Positions 44,738-53,905 of a DNA stretch of 64,000 bases are shown here, in pieces; positions within the stretch are counted from its first letter, which is position 1; each line of letters begins with the position of its first letter. The DNA is from Schistocerca nitens (Eukaryota; Arthropoda; Insecta; Orthoptera; Acrididae). The stretch is taken from NCBI RefSeq assembly GCF_023898315.1, contig NC_064623.1, forward strand, positions 13,033,140 to 13,097,139, written 5' to 3'. Made by a program: the position numbers and the translations under genes. Below the pieces are notes generated by a model. It was not told where the DNA came from. It saw only the letters and a list, made by a program, of their open reading frames with translations, and did not search any database.

Positions 44738-47013
44738 TTGAATTCTTTTATCTTGGCGGCTCACGCATGCCCGCCCAGACGCAGGAGATTGCTGCGTTGC
44801 CAGTTGCACACGACGCACGCGCCAAGAGAAGCAGCGCCATAGTATAGCATAGTTCGCAAACTTACGTTTAGGGGGGAGCGCGCAGTACATGAAGTAAAGC
44901 CACCACGGCCGCATTAACCCTTTCGCTGCTACAAAGACGTGCTCCCTGCATTCCGCGCTGTGCGTGATTTTGTCACTGCATTGCTCGCCTGTGCAGACAC
45001 ATGGTGTTCCGACTGCTTTGACACACTCATTCGATTCCACAAAAACTATTTGGCCCAAAAATTAGATTTTTACACATCTTCTTGACTGATACCTTTCCCC
45101 CATAGATGACTTAACTTTGTTTCGATGTTCAACGCAGTTATTATGCAGCATTAAATATAGTTAACCATTGCACGAAATTTTGAAGAGTTTGCAGAGGTAT
45201 AAGTTCATAGAGTATACTTTCCGTATGGTCGATTTTAGTTGCCACAATGTTGAGAATGAAATGTGGACAAGATACCTAAATTTCATATAAAATTTACTGT
45301 ATAACAATATCTCATTTAATTTAAGTACCACATAGGTGTCGTATGTAATATTGAGAAATATTCCATCTTTCGCGACTGTAACAAAAGTTTTATTTACACC
45401 GGGCACGTTTGGCTTTATTTTAAAGCACTTCAATCAATCAAAAGGCAGCACACAAAATACATTAAACAAAACTGTGGACTTACAAAAACATTAGGACTTG
45501 AATATACCGTCTATCAGTGAAGTCCTCTGAGCTATGTCAAATTAATTTTTGTGTGTGGCACACACAAACAACATTTATTTGCTAAAACACTGATCAGCCA
45601 ACACAAACGTTGAATATTGTGTTACCGCAGCACAAAACTACGAAAGGTGACTTGACAATGGAGGAGACAAAATACTGTCCACTGAAGATGCTTCAAAAGA
45701 GAGATACGCGTCTGGTCTAAATAAGTCGCTTATTACAGTTGCAGAAGAGGGATATATTTCAATACCATTGGTAAAACTGCGACTGTGGAACAAAAACAAG
45801 AAAGAGAACATGAGTATCATTGTGTATGTGCCATACCTTTCATTGATTGAAGTGCTTTAAAATAAAGCCAAACGCGCCCGGTGTAAATAAAACTTTTATT
45901 ACAGTCGCGAAAGACGGAATATTTCTCAATATTACATACGACACCTATGTGGTACTTAAATTAAATGAGATGATGTTATACAGTAAATTTTATATGAAAT
46001 TTAGGTATCTTGTCCACATTTCATTCTCAACATTGTGGCAACTAAAATCGACCATATGGAAAGTATACGCTATGGACTTTTACTTCTGCAAACTCTTCAA
46101 AATTTCGTGCAATGGTTTACTGCATTAATGCTGCACAATAACTGCGTTGAACATCGAAACAAAATTAAGTAATTTATGGGGAAAAGGTATCAGTCAAGAA
46201 TATGTGTAAAAATCAAATTTTTGGGCCAAATAGTTTTTGTGAAATCGAATGAAGTGTGTGTCAAAGCAGTGGGAACACCATGTGTCTGCACAGGCGAGCA
46301 GTGCAGTGATGACAAAATCGCGCACAGCGCGGAATGCGGGGAGCACGTGTCTGCAGCAGCGAAAGGGTTAATGAAGAGACAAAGCACTAGAAATTTCGAA
46401 AAATTGCATTCAAACGAATAAAATTCGTTAAGCATGGCACTTCAATATTGTTTTTAAATAAAGAAAATATTATGCACCTCACAAGGATTGAACTCATAAC
46501 CTTTCACATAGAAGCCCAACACCTTCACCATTACGCTAACGCAGCTCATTTGTATTCGCTACTCCTTGAGAAGTATAACACGTTACGCAAAATACTGACA
46601 AACACCGTTGGTATATACACGCTTCGTCGAAGTACAATAGGAAATAAACAATTTGCGCTGTTCTTTATTGCGAAAAAGCAGTTCATGAGATTGATACAAA
46701 CACCTTTCCTTGCTATCGCCTGAATTAGGAGTCTTATTGCTTGTTTTGTTTAATTAATTAATAGAATATGAAGCAGTTGGTATAAAGAATGCTTTTTTCA
46801 AACTTTCTATAAAAGAAAGTCTGCTATCAAGAAATTACTTTTGTTCTATTACTTTATTTATGAGTGAACGTTTCTAAAACTGAAGACACTCGTCCATGCT
46901 CTGCACTGCAGTCGAGATCTGGCAACGTAGTTCTCTGTTCATTGGCTGACTGTGTTTTGTGACGTCAGATGCGCAGAACGTACCTAAACTCGGCCGCCAA
47001 CATAAATGACGCG
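44738..47013. mobile_element. 2.28-kb palindromic element with 8-bp target duplication
   Basis: It is flanked by CACTATAG (44730-44737) and CACTTTAG (47014-47021). Ends are imperfect inverted repeats: TTCTTTTATCTTGGCGGC on the left, GTCATTTATGTTGGCGGC (minus) on the right. Internally, arms of about 525 bp (44914-45440 and 45843-46374) are highly similar inverted copies around a 400-bp centre. Each arm contains the same 90-codon open frame (45161-45433 minus; 45847-46128 plus), starting MKCFKIKPN. No transposase is recognised. The 8-bp duplication fits hAT-, P- or Mutator-type integration. Confidence 0.75.
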
Positions 47014-47154
47014 CACTTTAGGAGAAAGGATGATCTACACTACTCAAGATTAAATCTAACTTTAGCTCAGAAGGGGGTAAATTATGCTGCCACAAAAGTC
47101 ATTGGTCACTTACCTAATAGCAAATTAAAAGAAATTCTTAATGGCAACTCCTCC
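47014..47154 (+). pseudogene. Jockey/CR1-type LINE C-terminal region, right part
   Basis: It continues the LINE after the palindromic element: FRRKDDLHYSRLNLTLAQKG then YAATKVIGHLPNSKLKEIL, the usual RxKDDLH...KGVxYxGxKxxxxLP block near the C-terminus of these proteins. It is cut at 47154 by the next repeat. Confidence 0.7.
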
Positions 47155-47430
47155 TATGAAACTTCCTGGCAGATTAAAACTGTGTGCCCGGCCGAGACTC
47201 GAACTCGGGACCTATGCCTTTCGCGGGCAAGTGCTCTACCATCTGAGCTACCGAAGCACGACTCACGCCCGGTACTCACAGCTTTACTTCTGCCAGTATC
47301 TCGTCTCCTACCTTCCAAACTTTACAGAAGCTCTCCTGCGAACTTTGCAGAACTAGCACTCCTGAAAGAAAGGCTATAGCGGAGACATGGCTTAGCCACA
47401 GCCTGGGGGATGTTTCCAGAATGAGAGGAA
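47155..47430 (-). repeat. tRNA-like fold-back family, one-armed copy
   Basis: It starts GAAACTTCCTGGCAGATTAA, holds a minus-strand tRNA-like module (GACTCGAACTCGGGACC, GTGCTCTACCATCTGAGCTA) and ends GATGTTTCCAGAATGAGA. Same family as 12073, 20104 and 51133. It interrupts a LINE relic. Confidence 0.8.
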
Positions 47431-47460
47431 TTTTTGGATATAGGAAGTGGGTAATTTCCC

Positions 47461-47485
47461 AACCCCCCCCCCCACCCCTCAAAAT

Positions 47486-47577
<92 letters not shown>
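47461..47577. repeat. C-run and (TA)n microsatellite
   Basis: A C-rich tract at 47461-47478 is followed by an uninterrupted TA array at about 47491-47576. Confidence 0.95.
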
Positions 47578-47582
<5 letters not shown>

Positions 47583-48727
47583 TAAAAAAAATTGAGTGTC
47601 ATGTAATATCTTGTATAGACACCTTTTATTAACCTGACACATTCCACATCATTACAAAGTGCCGTATTCATGATCTATGGAACAAGTGCTAATCTAATGT
47701 AATTGCTACAAGGACAAGAACTTTCTACAACTCCCAACCAATGTATAACCAGGAATAACTGGGGCTACAAGAATCAGTAGTGATGCAAAACCAGATCTAA
47801 CATCCATTTTGCATAACAAGAGGCAAACTTTATTTGCAGAACTAAATGATTTATGTTCTGTGTTTTTTTTTATTTTTATTTTTTACAGCTCACATTTTTG
47901 CCAAGTTATGGTATTTTCATATGGTTGGTGATATATGCGGCAAAGAGAAAGATCTGCCTATAAAATTTCTACATCCTCATAGTCCATCAGACATTTTTCT
48001 GGTCTGAGAGAGAAGATTCATGTGTCCTGCATGTCACTACACTTGTGGACTCTCTGAACACAGTGAATAGGAGAACTTACAGTTTACTCAAGCATTCATG
48101 ACATATGTTTATATTCAATTTTCGAAAATACCGAAGGCACTTAAAGAACAATGACCTAGATTCTAGAATTATTATTTTTTTAAATAATATTCCCTCAAGC
48201 AATATAATCAATCTTGTTTGAACTACTCAATACTGTTGACTTCTCAAGTTTTTAAAGCAAAATGGATGTTGTTAAAGAAAACAATATGTAAATACAGTAC
48301 CTTGTAAGGAAGCATTTGAAATTTGTTAAGTAATAAACAGTGAAGGAGTGAAAAACCCATTAATTTTGTTTTTCATTTGGTTGAGTACTTTGGAATAACA
48401 ATAATAATAATAATAATGAATTGGTAAATAAGGATGATATAAATTAATTTATATATTTGAAAACATTTAGTTCCTCCACCTGACAAGCTACGGCTGTGAA
48501 ATTCCAAAAACTTTAGCTGCCTGTAAAACACAAACCACTTGGAACAGAGCAAAAATATTTTAGGTTCTTACTTAAATCCATAAATGGAACAAATATGCGA
48601 TAATATACCAAAAGCTAAGACCATAGGTACCAAGGTGTGGTTGGAATGACCCACATATAAATTATTCACTGCAGCATTTAAATGGGAAATAAATAAATAA
48701 AAAATCAGAAATTTGTAACTGTCATAC
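47578..48727. other. Intron sequence, nothing recognised
   Basis: AT-rich; contains a short AAT array near 48402-48418. No gene evidence. Confidence 0.4.
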
Positions 48728-48948
48728 CTGATCTTCCAATTTTCTCACACACTTCTGGCGTCTGTGACTGAAGTCAACAATAGACTCCATCTTTTCAAAC
48801 GGGGCTTTATGAATGCTGTTGAAATCTGGCATTTTGCGAGCTGAGCCTTTTCCTTTTAATGACTTATCCTTCGAACTGGAAGGAAACTTCTTACTGGATG
48901 AAGTTTGCAGAATACTGGCCGGACGCTTCTTGACTGAAGGATGTGGAG
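48728..48948 (-). CDS. Host gene exon B with the PDF...KMESI motif
   Basis: The acceptor is GTGATTCACAG and the donor is GATCAG|GTATGAC. It joins exon A through a split codon and ends on a codon boundary. A Lys/Ser-rich stretch (SSSKKFPSSSKDKSLKGKG) precedes PDFNSIHKAPFEKMESI and the basic helix FSHRRQKCVRKLEDQ. This motif is the main reason for the NuSAP-like call. Confidence 0.85.
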
Positions 48949-49172
48949 CTGTGAATCACAAGATTTTCGGTTCACATTCACTAATTAAGTGTCTTGTGAT
49001 CATTCTTACATTATTGTTACTATTTGTAGGCATTTTTCATCAGTTGCTGGGTTTCAATGCTGTCCATTGTTTGTAGAACAACTATATCCTGTCTTTTACA
49101 ACCGAATTTTATTTGGTTACTCAACAAATGTGTGAAGCCTCATAGCTTAGACTACTATTCAGTGGTGAACAA

Positions 49173-49203
<31 letters not shown>

Positions 49204-49851
49204 GCTACTAGTATTCTAGAAGTCTATGCCTGTAGCAATTGAGAGAAACGTGTTATGTTAAGAAATAAAACTAATTTGTAACTGACGAGTAACAATTATT
49301 ATTCTCTACAAAGGGAACAGCATTTGGAACAGGTTTTACATGATGCAAAGCAATTTTCCTCAGAAATAAATTATGCACAACATGATTCTAATTTTATCCT
49401 TAAAAACATATCAGAAACAGACCACACGTATATGATTCTCCCAAACAGAATATTGCTATATGTGTACAGCACAATTCTGTCTCGATTTTAAAAAGTCAAG
49501 TACTTTTTACGTGTGCATGAATGTAAGCAAATAAAATTAGTCAGTTAGCTGTACTTCACAAGTCAACCTTTTACACATGCAAATAATAAAAACAAATCAA
49601 CTAAGACAAGACTATATCAATGTAAGTGATTAATGATGAGTGTAATGCAAAGTGGTATTAGCATTTAGTTATCAGAAAAAAATTCAATTCAGGTGTGCAA
49701 CAATGTCCATAAATAAAAAGTTATATAACTGATTGATGCAATTCTAAGGTAAAATTTGTGTTATGGCTATGTAATGAAAATTTCTTATGTTCTTTAATTG
49801 ACATCTTTACCAATGATCTGGCACTGAGCTGAGGACAGTGGGAAGACTTAC
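48949..49851 (-). other. 903-bp intron between exons A and B
   Basis: The only short intron of the host gene and the only one free of recognisable elements. It holds an (ACT)n array at about 49171-49203. Confidence 0.6.
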
Positions 49852-50166
49852 TTCCTTTGTAGTGGCTGCTTCTCTGTTTTCTATTCACTGAAACTTGAGT
49901 TGAAAATTTTGGAGTACTGTCCACAGAGCTAGAAAAAGATGCTGTTTCTACTGCAGCTGCAAACCTAACTGAACATTTGTGAGCAGGTGTCGGAAAAATG
50001 GAATCTTGTTCAGCCACTTCAAATGTACTGTTCAGAATTTCAGCAATATCCTCCTCATTCTGATCAGTAATTGGCACTAAAAGTTCATTATTTCTTTTTA
50101 TATTTTCTGTCATATGTGTAGAAGAAGTCCCACATTCTTGTAATGGCGGTGCAAGATCACTAACCT
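49852..50166 (-). CDS. Host gene exon A (most 5' seen)
   Basis: The acceptor is a good polypyrimidine tract ending CTGTTTCAG; the donor is GGAA|GTAAGTC. The exon starts with two bases of a split codon and ends with one. It encodes an acidic-to-Ser-rich stretch (VSDLAPPLQECGTSS, then EEDIAEILNSTFEVAEQD, CSVRFAAAVETASF). No domain is evident. An in-frame ATG near 50113 could serve as a start if the acceptor is not used, but the acceptor looks genuine. Confidence 0.7.
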
Positions 50167-51132
50167 CTGAAACAGAAAATAAAGGAAACAAATAAAAGTG
50201 GAATGAAAAATTACATAAAAATGTAGAAAGAATAATACAGTAGCTTGGACATGAATGGTTTCTATAATTAACATGTACAATAAAAATACTGGATATATGT
50301 GCCCTATCATGGTAGTTAAAATAAGAGTTCCATGACATCCAGCACGATTGTTTGTATGCTGCAGATTTATTCTTGTTACTTGTGATACAATAATATCAGA
50401 CTGTAGTAAATAATTTGACAAAAGTTCGAACTACATGTCCTGCTACTTGTATTAAAATCTGCGACATTAAACACAGTAAACATTTCCTTGTGTGCAATTA
50501 GTGACATTCACATTAAACACATGTTAAATTTGTAAAAAGGAGAAACGAGAAAATTAAATCAGCTGCCGAAATATTCCACTAGTTACTACATTAAAAACAG
50601 ACCTCCTCCTCCATAACTTACCATTTCACACAAACGTCCAACATTATATGAGAACTAATGAGACTAAATGAAACCAACATGCATGTTATTCTGAGGAGAT
50701 CAGTAGTTCAATTAAAATCTAAAACCTTTATTGTCGCCTCTTTTAATGTATCTTTCATGAGCACTGCATAAGTGCCACAGAGAAAATTGCAAGTCAGTGA
50801 CATAACATTTTGCTAGTTTCCCTTTGTTGTTGGTATGTGCTTCCGATGAAATGTGATAGTGTCCAGGAGGTAAAAATTATAGTGTGCTCTATCAGCATTA
50901 TATGGCGTAAAAGTGTCAAAATGCCCACCAAATTACAAGTATTGGGATACAAACATTGCAAAGGTATTAATATATTATTTACAGAAACCGCAAATAAAGA
51001 AGAAAATAAAATTGGGCAAAAATCAAATCTCCTTATGAACCAGACATTTTACTTCACCATCGGATTCAATTTTAGTTTTATGCTTACGGAATTAAACAGT
51101 TTTTGGGTCTGTAATAATTAAGTTAGGGCTGG
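50167..51132. other. Sequence upstream of exon A, no further exon confirmed
   Basis: A GTAAGT donor on the minus strand near 50615 with an acceptor-like CTCCTCAG about 70 bp upstream was tested. The only open frame leaves the wrong phase for exon A, so I do not call it coding. A noncoding exon is possible. Confidence 0.35.
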
Positions 51133-51542
51133 AATGAGATTTTCAGTCTGCAGCAGTGTGTGCGCCAATACGAAACTTCCTGGCAGACTAAAGCTGTGTG
51201 CCGAACCGAGACTGGAACTCAGGATCTTTGTCTTTCGTGGGCAAGTGCTCTACCATCTGAGCTAGCCAAGCACGGCCCATCCTCACAGCTTTAATTCTCC
51301 CAGTACCTTGTCTCCTACCTTCCAAACTTCACCAGTTCTGCAAGTCTCACAAGAGAACTTCTGTGAAATTTGGAAGTTAGGAGACAAGGTACTGGCAGAA
51401 TTAAAGCTTTGAGGATGGGTCGTGAGTCGTGCTTGGGTAGCTCAGATGGTAGAGCACTTGCCCGCGAAAGGCAAAGGTCCAGAGTTCGAGTCTCGGACTG
51501 CTCGGTCCGGCATACAGTTTTAGTCTGCCAGAAAGTTTCAGC
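51133..51542. repeat. Fold-back repeat with two inverted tRNA-like modules
   Basis: The left arm begins AATGAGATTTTCAGTCTGCA and holds a minus-strand module; the right arm holds GGGTAGCTCAGATGGTAGAG and GAGTTCGAGTCTCGG. The arms pair over about 170 bp around CACCAGTTCTGCAAGTCTC. Flanks TTAGGGCTG (51124-51132) and TTAGAGCTG (51543-51551) suggest a 9-bp target duplication. Confidence 0.8.
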
Positions 51543-51551
51543 TTAGAGCTG

Positions 51552-51950
51552 CTTATGCTCAAATAATCTGTTCTACTATTTCTAGAAATTTACGATGATG
51601 TCTCTGAATATGGGTGCGATTACATTCTAACAAAAAATGAAAATTGAACACCAATTACAGTGAGAGCAGGAACGTAAAATATTTGTTGGTTTACAAAGCA
51701 TCCACAGTGTAAAAACCAGTAAAGTATGGGTAATAAACAAGGGAGAAGAATATTATAACAGATGTAAATCACAATGCTAACAATAAGGCAACTATATAAA
51801 CACATAGGGCATAGGCTTCTGCTGATATGCCAATTCAATTAAAATACTTTTGGCCATACTGTCATGTCACAACATAAAATTCTTATCACAATAAAGTGAA
51901 TTGATGTATCAGCATTATTTTAGTAGACTTCTTCAGGGATAGACTTATGT
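51552..51950. other. Unassigned sequence
   Basis: No supported feature. Confidence 0.4.
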
Positions 51951-51993
51951 CTGCTTGTGAGATGTCTGCTTGTGTCTGTATATGTGTGGATGG

Positions 51994-51999
<6 letters not shown>

Positions 52000-52043
<44 letters not shown>
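52000..52043. repeat. (TG)n microsatellite
   Basis: A TG array in the inverted terminal unit, followed by GCGCGCGCG. Confidence 0.9.
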
Positions 52044-52052
<9 letters not shown>

Positions 52053-52175
52053 CGAGTGTATACCCGTCCCTTTTTTCCCCCTAAGGTAAGTCTTTCCGCT
52101 CCCGGGATTGGAATGACTCCTTACCCTCTCCCTTAAAACCCAAATCCTTTCGTCTTTCCCTCTCCTTCCCTCTTT

Positions 52176-52205
52176 CCTGACGAGGCAACCGTTGGTTGCG
52201 AAAGC
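52176..52205 (+). ncRNA. Hammerhead ribozyme-like core, copy 1
   Basis: CTGACGA, then a stem-loop GCAACC-GTT-GGTTGC, then GAAA. This is the conserved CUGANGA - stem II - GAAA order of the hammerhead core. Stems I and III and the cleavage site could not be confirmed by eye. Confidence 0.5.
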
Positions 52206-52327
52206 TAGAATTTTGTGTGTATATTTGTGTTTGTTTGTGTGTCTATCGACCTGCCAGCGCTTCTGTTTGGTAAGTCTCATCATCTTTCTTTTTAGAAATA
52301 TTTTTCCACGTGGAATGTTTCCCTCTG

Positions 52328-52330
<3 letters not shown>

Positions 52331-52390
<60 letters not shown>
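52331..52390. repeat. (TA)n array between inverted terminal units
   Basis: A pure TA array at the junction of the two oppositely oriented units. Confidence 0.95.
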
Positions 52391-52395
<5 letters not shown>

Positions 52396-52480
52396 AGAAA
52401 GATGATGAGACTTACCAAACAAAGGCGCTGGCAGGTCGATAGACACACAACAAACACAAATATACACACAAAATTCTAGC

Positions 52481-52507
52481 TTTCACAACCAACGGTTGCC
52501 TCATCAG
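52481..52507 (-). ncRNA. Hammerhead ribozyme-like core, copy 2
   Basis: The minus strand reads CTGATGA, stem-loop GCAACC-GTT-GGTTGT, GAAA. The stem has one G-U pair at its base. Same unit as copy 1, opposite strand. Confidence 0.55.
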
Positions 52508-52670
52508 GAAGGAGGGAAGGAGAGGGAAAGACGAAAGGATTTGGGTTTTAAGGGAGAGGGTAAGGAGTCATTCCAATCCCGGGAGCGGAAAGACTTACCT
52601 TAGGGGGAAAAAAGGACAGGTATACACTCGCACACACACACATATCCATCCACACATACAGACACAAGCA

Positions 52671-52672
<2 letters not shown>

Positions 52673-52735
<63 letters not shown>
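52673..52735. repeat. (TA)n array between direct terminal units
   Basis: A pure TA array separating the two same-orientation units. Confidence 0.95.
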
Positions 52736-52739
<4 letters not shown>

Positions 52740-52823
52740 AAAGATGATGTGACTTACCAAATGAAAGTGCTGGCAGGTCGACAGACACACAAACGAACAC
52801 AAACATACACACAAAATTCAAGC

Positions 52824-52850
52824 TTTCACAACAAACTGTTGCCTCATCAG
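52824..52850 (-). ncRNA. Hammerhead ribozyme-like core, copy 3
   Basis: The minus strand reads CTGATGA, stem-loop GCAACA-GTT-TGTTGT, GAAA. Against copy 2 the loop-closing pair changes from C-G to A-U on both sides, keeping the stem. Confidence 0.55.
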
Positions 52851-53141
52851 GAAAGAGGGAAGGAGAGGGAAAGACGAAAGGATGTGGGTTTTAAGGGAGA
52901 GGGTAAGGAGTCATTCCAATCCCGGGAGCGGAAAGACTTACCTTAGGGGGAAAAAAGGACAGGTATACACTCTCACACACACACACATATCCATCCACAC
53001 ATATACAGACACAAGCAGACATCTCACAAGCAGACATATTTAAAGACAAAGAGTTTGGGCAGAGATGTCAGTCGAGGCGGAAGTGAAGAGGCAAAGATGA
53101 TGTTGAAAGACAGGTGAGGTATGAGTGGCGGCAACTTGAAA

Positions 53142-53905
53142 TTAGCGGAGATTGAGGCCTGGTGGGTAACGGGAAGAGAGGATATATTGAAGAGCAAGTT
53201 CCCATCTCCGGAGTTCGGATAGGTTGGTGTTGGTGGGAAGTATCCAGATAACCCGGACGGTGTAACACTGTGCCAAGATGTGCTGGCCGTGCACCAAGGC
53301 ATGTTTAGCCACAGGGTGATCCTCATTACCAACAAACACTGTCTGCCTGTGTCCAGTCATGCGAATGGACAGTTTGTTGCTGGTCATTCCCACATAGAAT
53401 GCATCACAGTGTAGGCAGGTCAGTTGGTAGATCACGCGGGTGCTTTCACACGTGGCTCTGCCTTTGATCGTGTACACCTTCCGGGTTACAGGACTGCAGT
53501 AGGTGGTGGTGGGAGGGTGCATGGGACAGGTTTTACACCGGGGGCGGTTACAAGGGTAGGAGCCAGAGGGTACGGAAGGTGGTTTGGGGATTTCATAGGG
53601 ATGAACTAAGAGGTTACGAAGGTTAGGTGGACGGCGGAAAGACACTCTTGGTGGTGTGGGGAGGATTTCATGAAGGATGGATCTCATTTCAGGGCAGGAT
53701 TTGAGGAAGTCGTATCCCTGCTGGAGAGCCACATTCAGAATCTGATCCAGTACCGGAAAGTATCCTATCACAAGTGGGGCACTTTTGTGGTTCTTCTGTG
53801 GGAGGTTCTGGGTTTGAGAGGATGAGGAAGTGGCTCTGGTTATTTGCTTCTGTACCAGGTTGGGAGGGTAGTTGCGGGATGCGAAAGCTGTTGTCAGGTT
53901 GTAGT
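53142..53905 (-). pseudogene. Penelope-like element C-terminal part with GIY-YIG endonuclease
   Basis: The frame 53771-53142 (209 codons) contains PCNRPRCKTCPMHPPTT, then the GIY-YIG module VIYQLTCLHCDAFYVGMTS, KLSIRMTGHR (conserved Arg) and NEDHPVAKHALVHG, closing with LRRWELALQYILSSRYPPGL. In Penelope-like elements this endonuclease follows the RT and nicks target DNA. The upstream frame (to 53905) continues the linker (NQSHFLILSNPEPP), and the RT itself is missing through 5' truncation. Cys-rich CxxC spacing before the domain is typical for the group. Confidence 0.8.

Larger units (their letters stand above)
19025..50166 (-). other. Host gene locus, five chained exons, NuSAP-like
   Basis: Five minus-strand exons join with consensus GT-AG sites and correct phase at all four junctions, giving one open frame of 331 codons with a stop. 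Exon sizes are 315, 221, 85, 277 and 97 bp; introns are 903 bp, 11.7 kb, 10.9 kb and 6.7 kb. The protein part is Ser/Pro/Lys-rich and mostly disordered. A motif PDFNSIHKAPFEKMESI resembles the PNFKKLHEAHFKEMESI motif of nucleolar and spindle-associated protein (NuSAP), and the basic C-terminus RLNRRFELQMQHR also fits that family. NuSAP proteins bind and bundle spindle microtubules. The N-terminal SAP-domain end and promoter are not found. The exon chain is well supported; the family name is tentative. Confidence 0.75.
51951..53905 (-). mobile_element. Penelope-like element 3' part with repeated terminal units
   Basis: A 5'-truncated Penelope-like element: the GIY-YIG-containing C-terminal coding part (53905-53142), then terminal repeat units at about 53040-52738 and 52670-52395 (same orientation) separated by a TA array, and a third, inverted unit at about 51955-52325 across another TA array. 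Units share CTCCCGGGATTGGAATGACTC-type sequence (complement here) and a hammerhead-like core. Confidence 0.75.

Noticed and set aside
47322-47642. ORFs rich in alternating Ile-Tyr here and at 52-53 kb
   Set aside because: They are translations of TA microsatellites.
49721-50338. 205-codon minus-strand ORF as a single-exon gene
   Set aside because: A strong acceptor at 50167 and donor at 49851 lie inside it; the part outside the splice sites is low-complexity and intron-like.
50615-50684. Candidate exon upstream of exon A with CTCCTCAG acceptor and GTAAGT donor
   Set aside because: Its only open frame leaves two bases, which is the wrong phase for exon A and would create a stop. It could still be noncoding.
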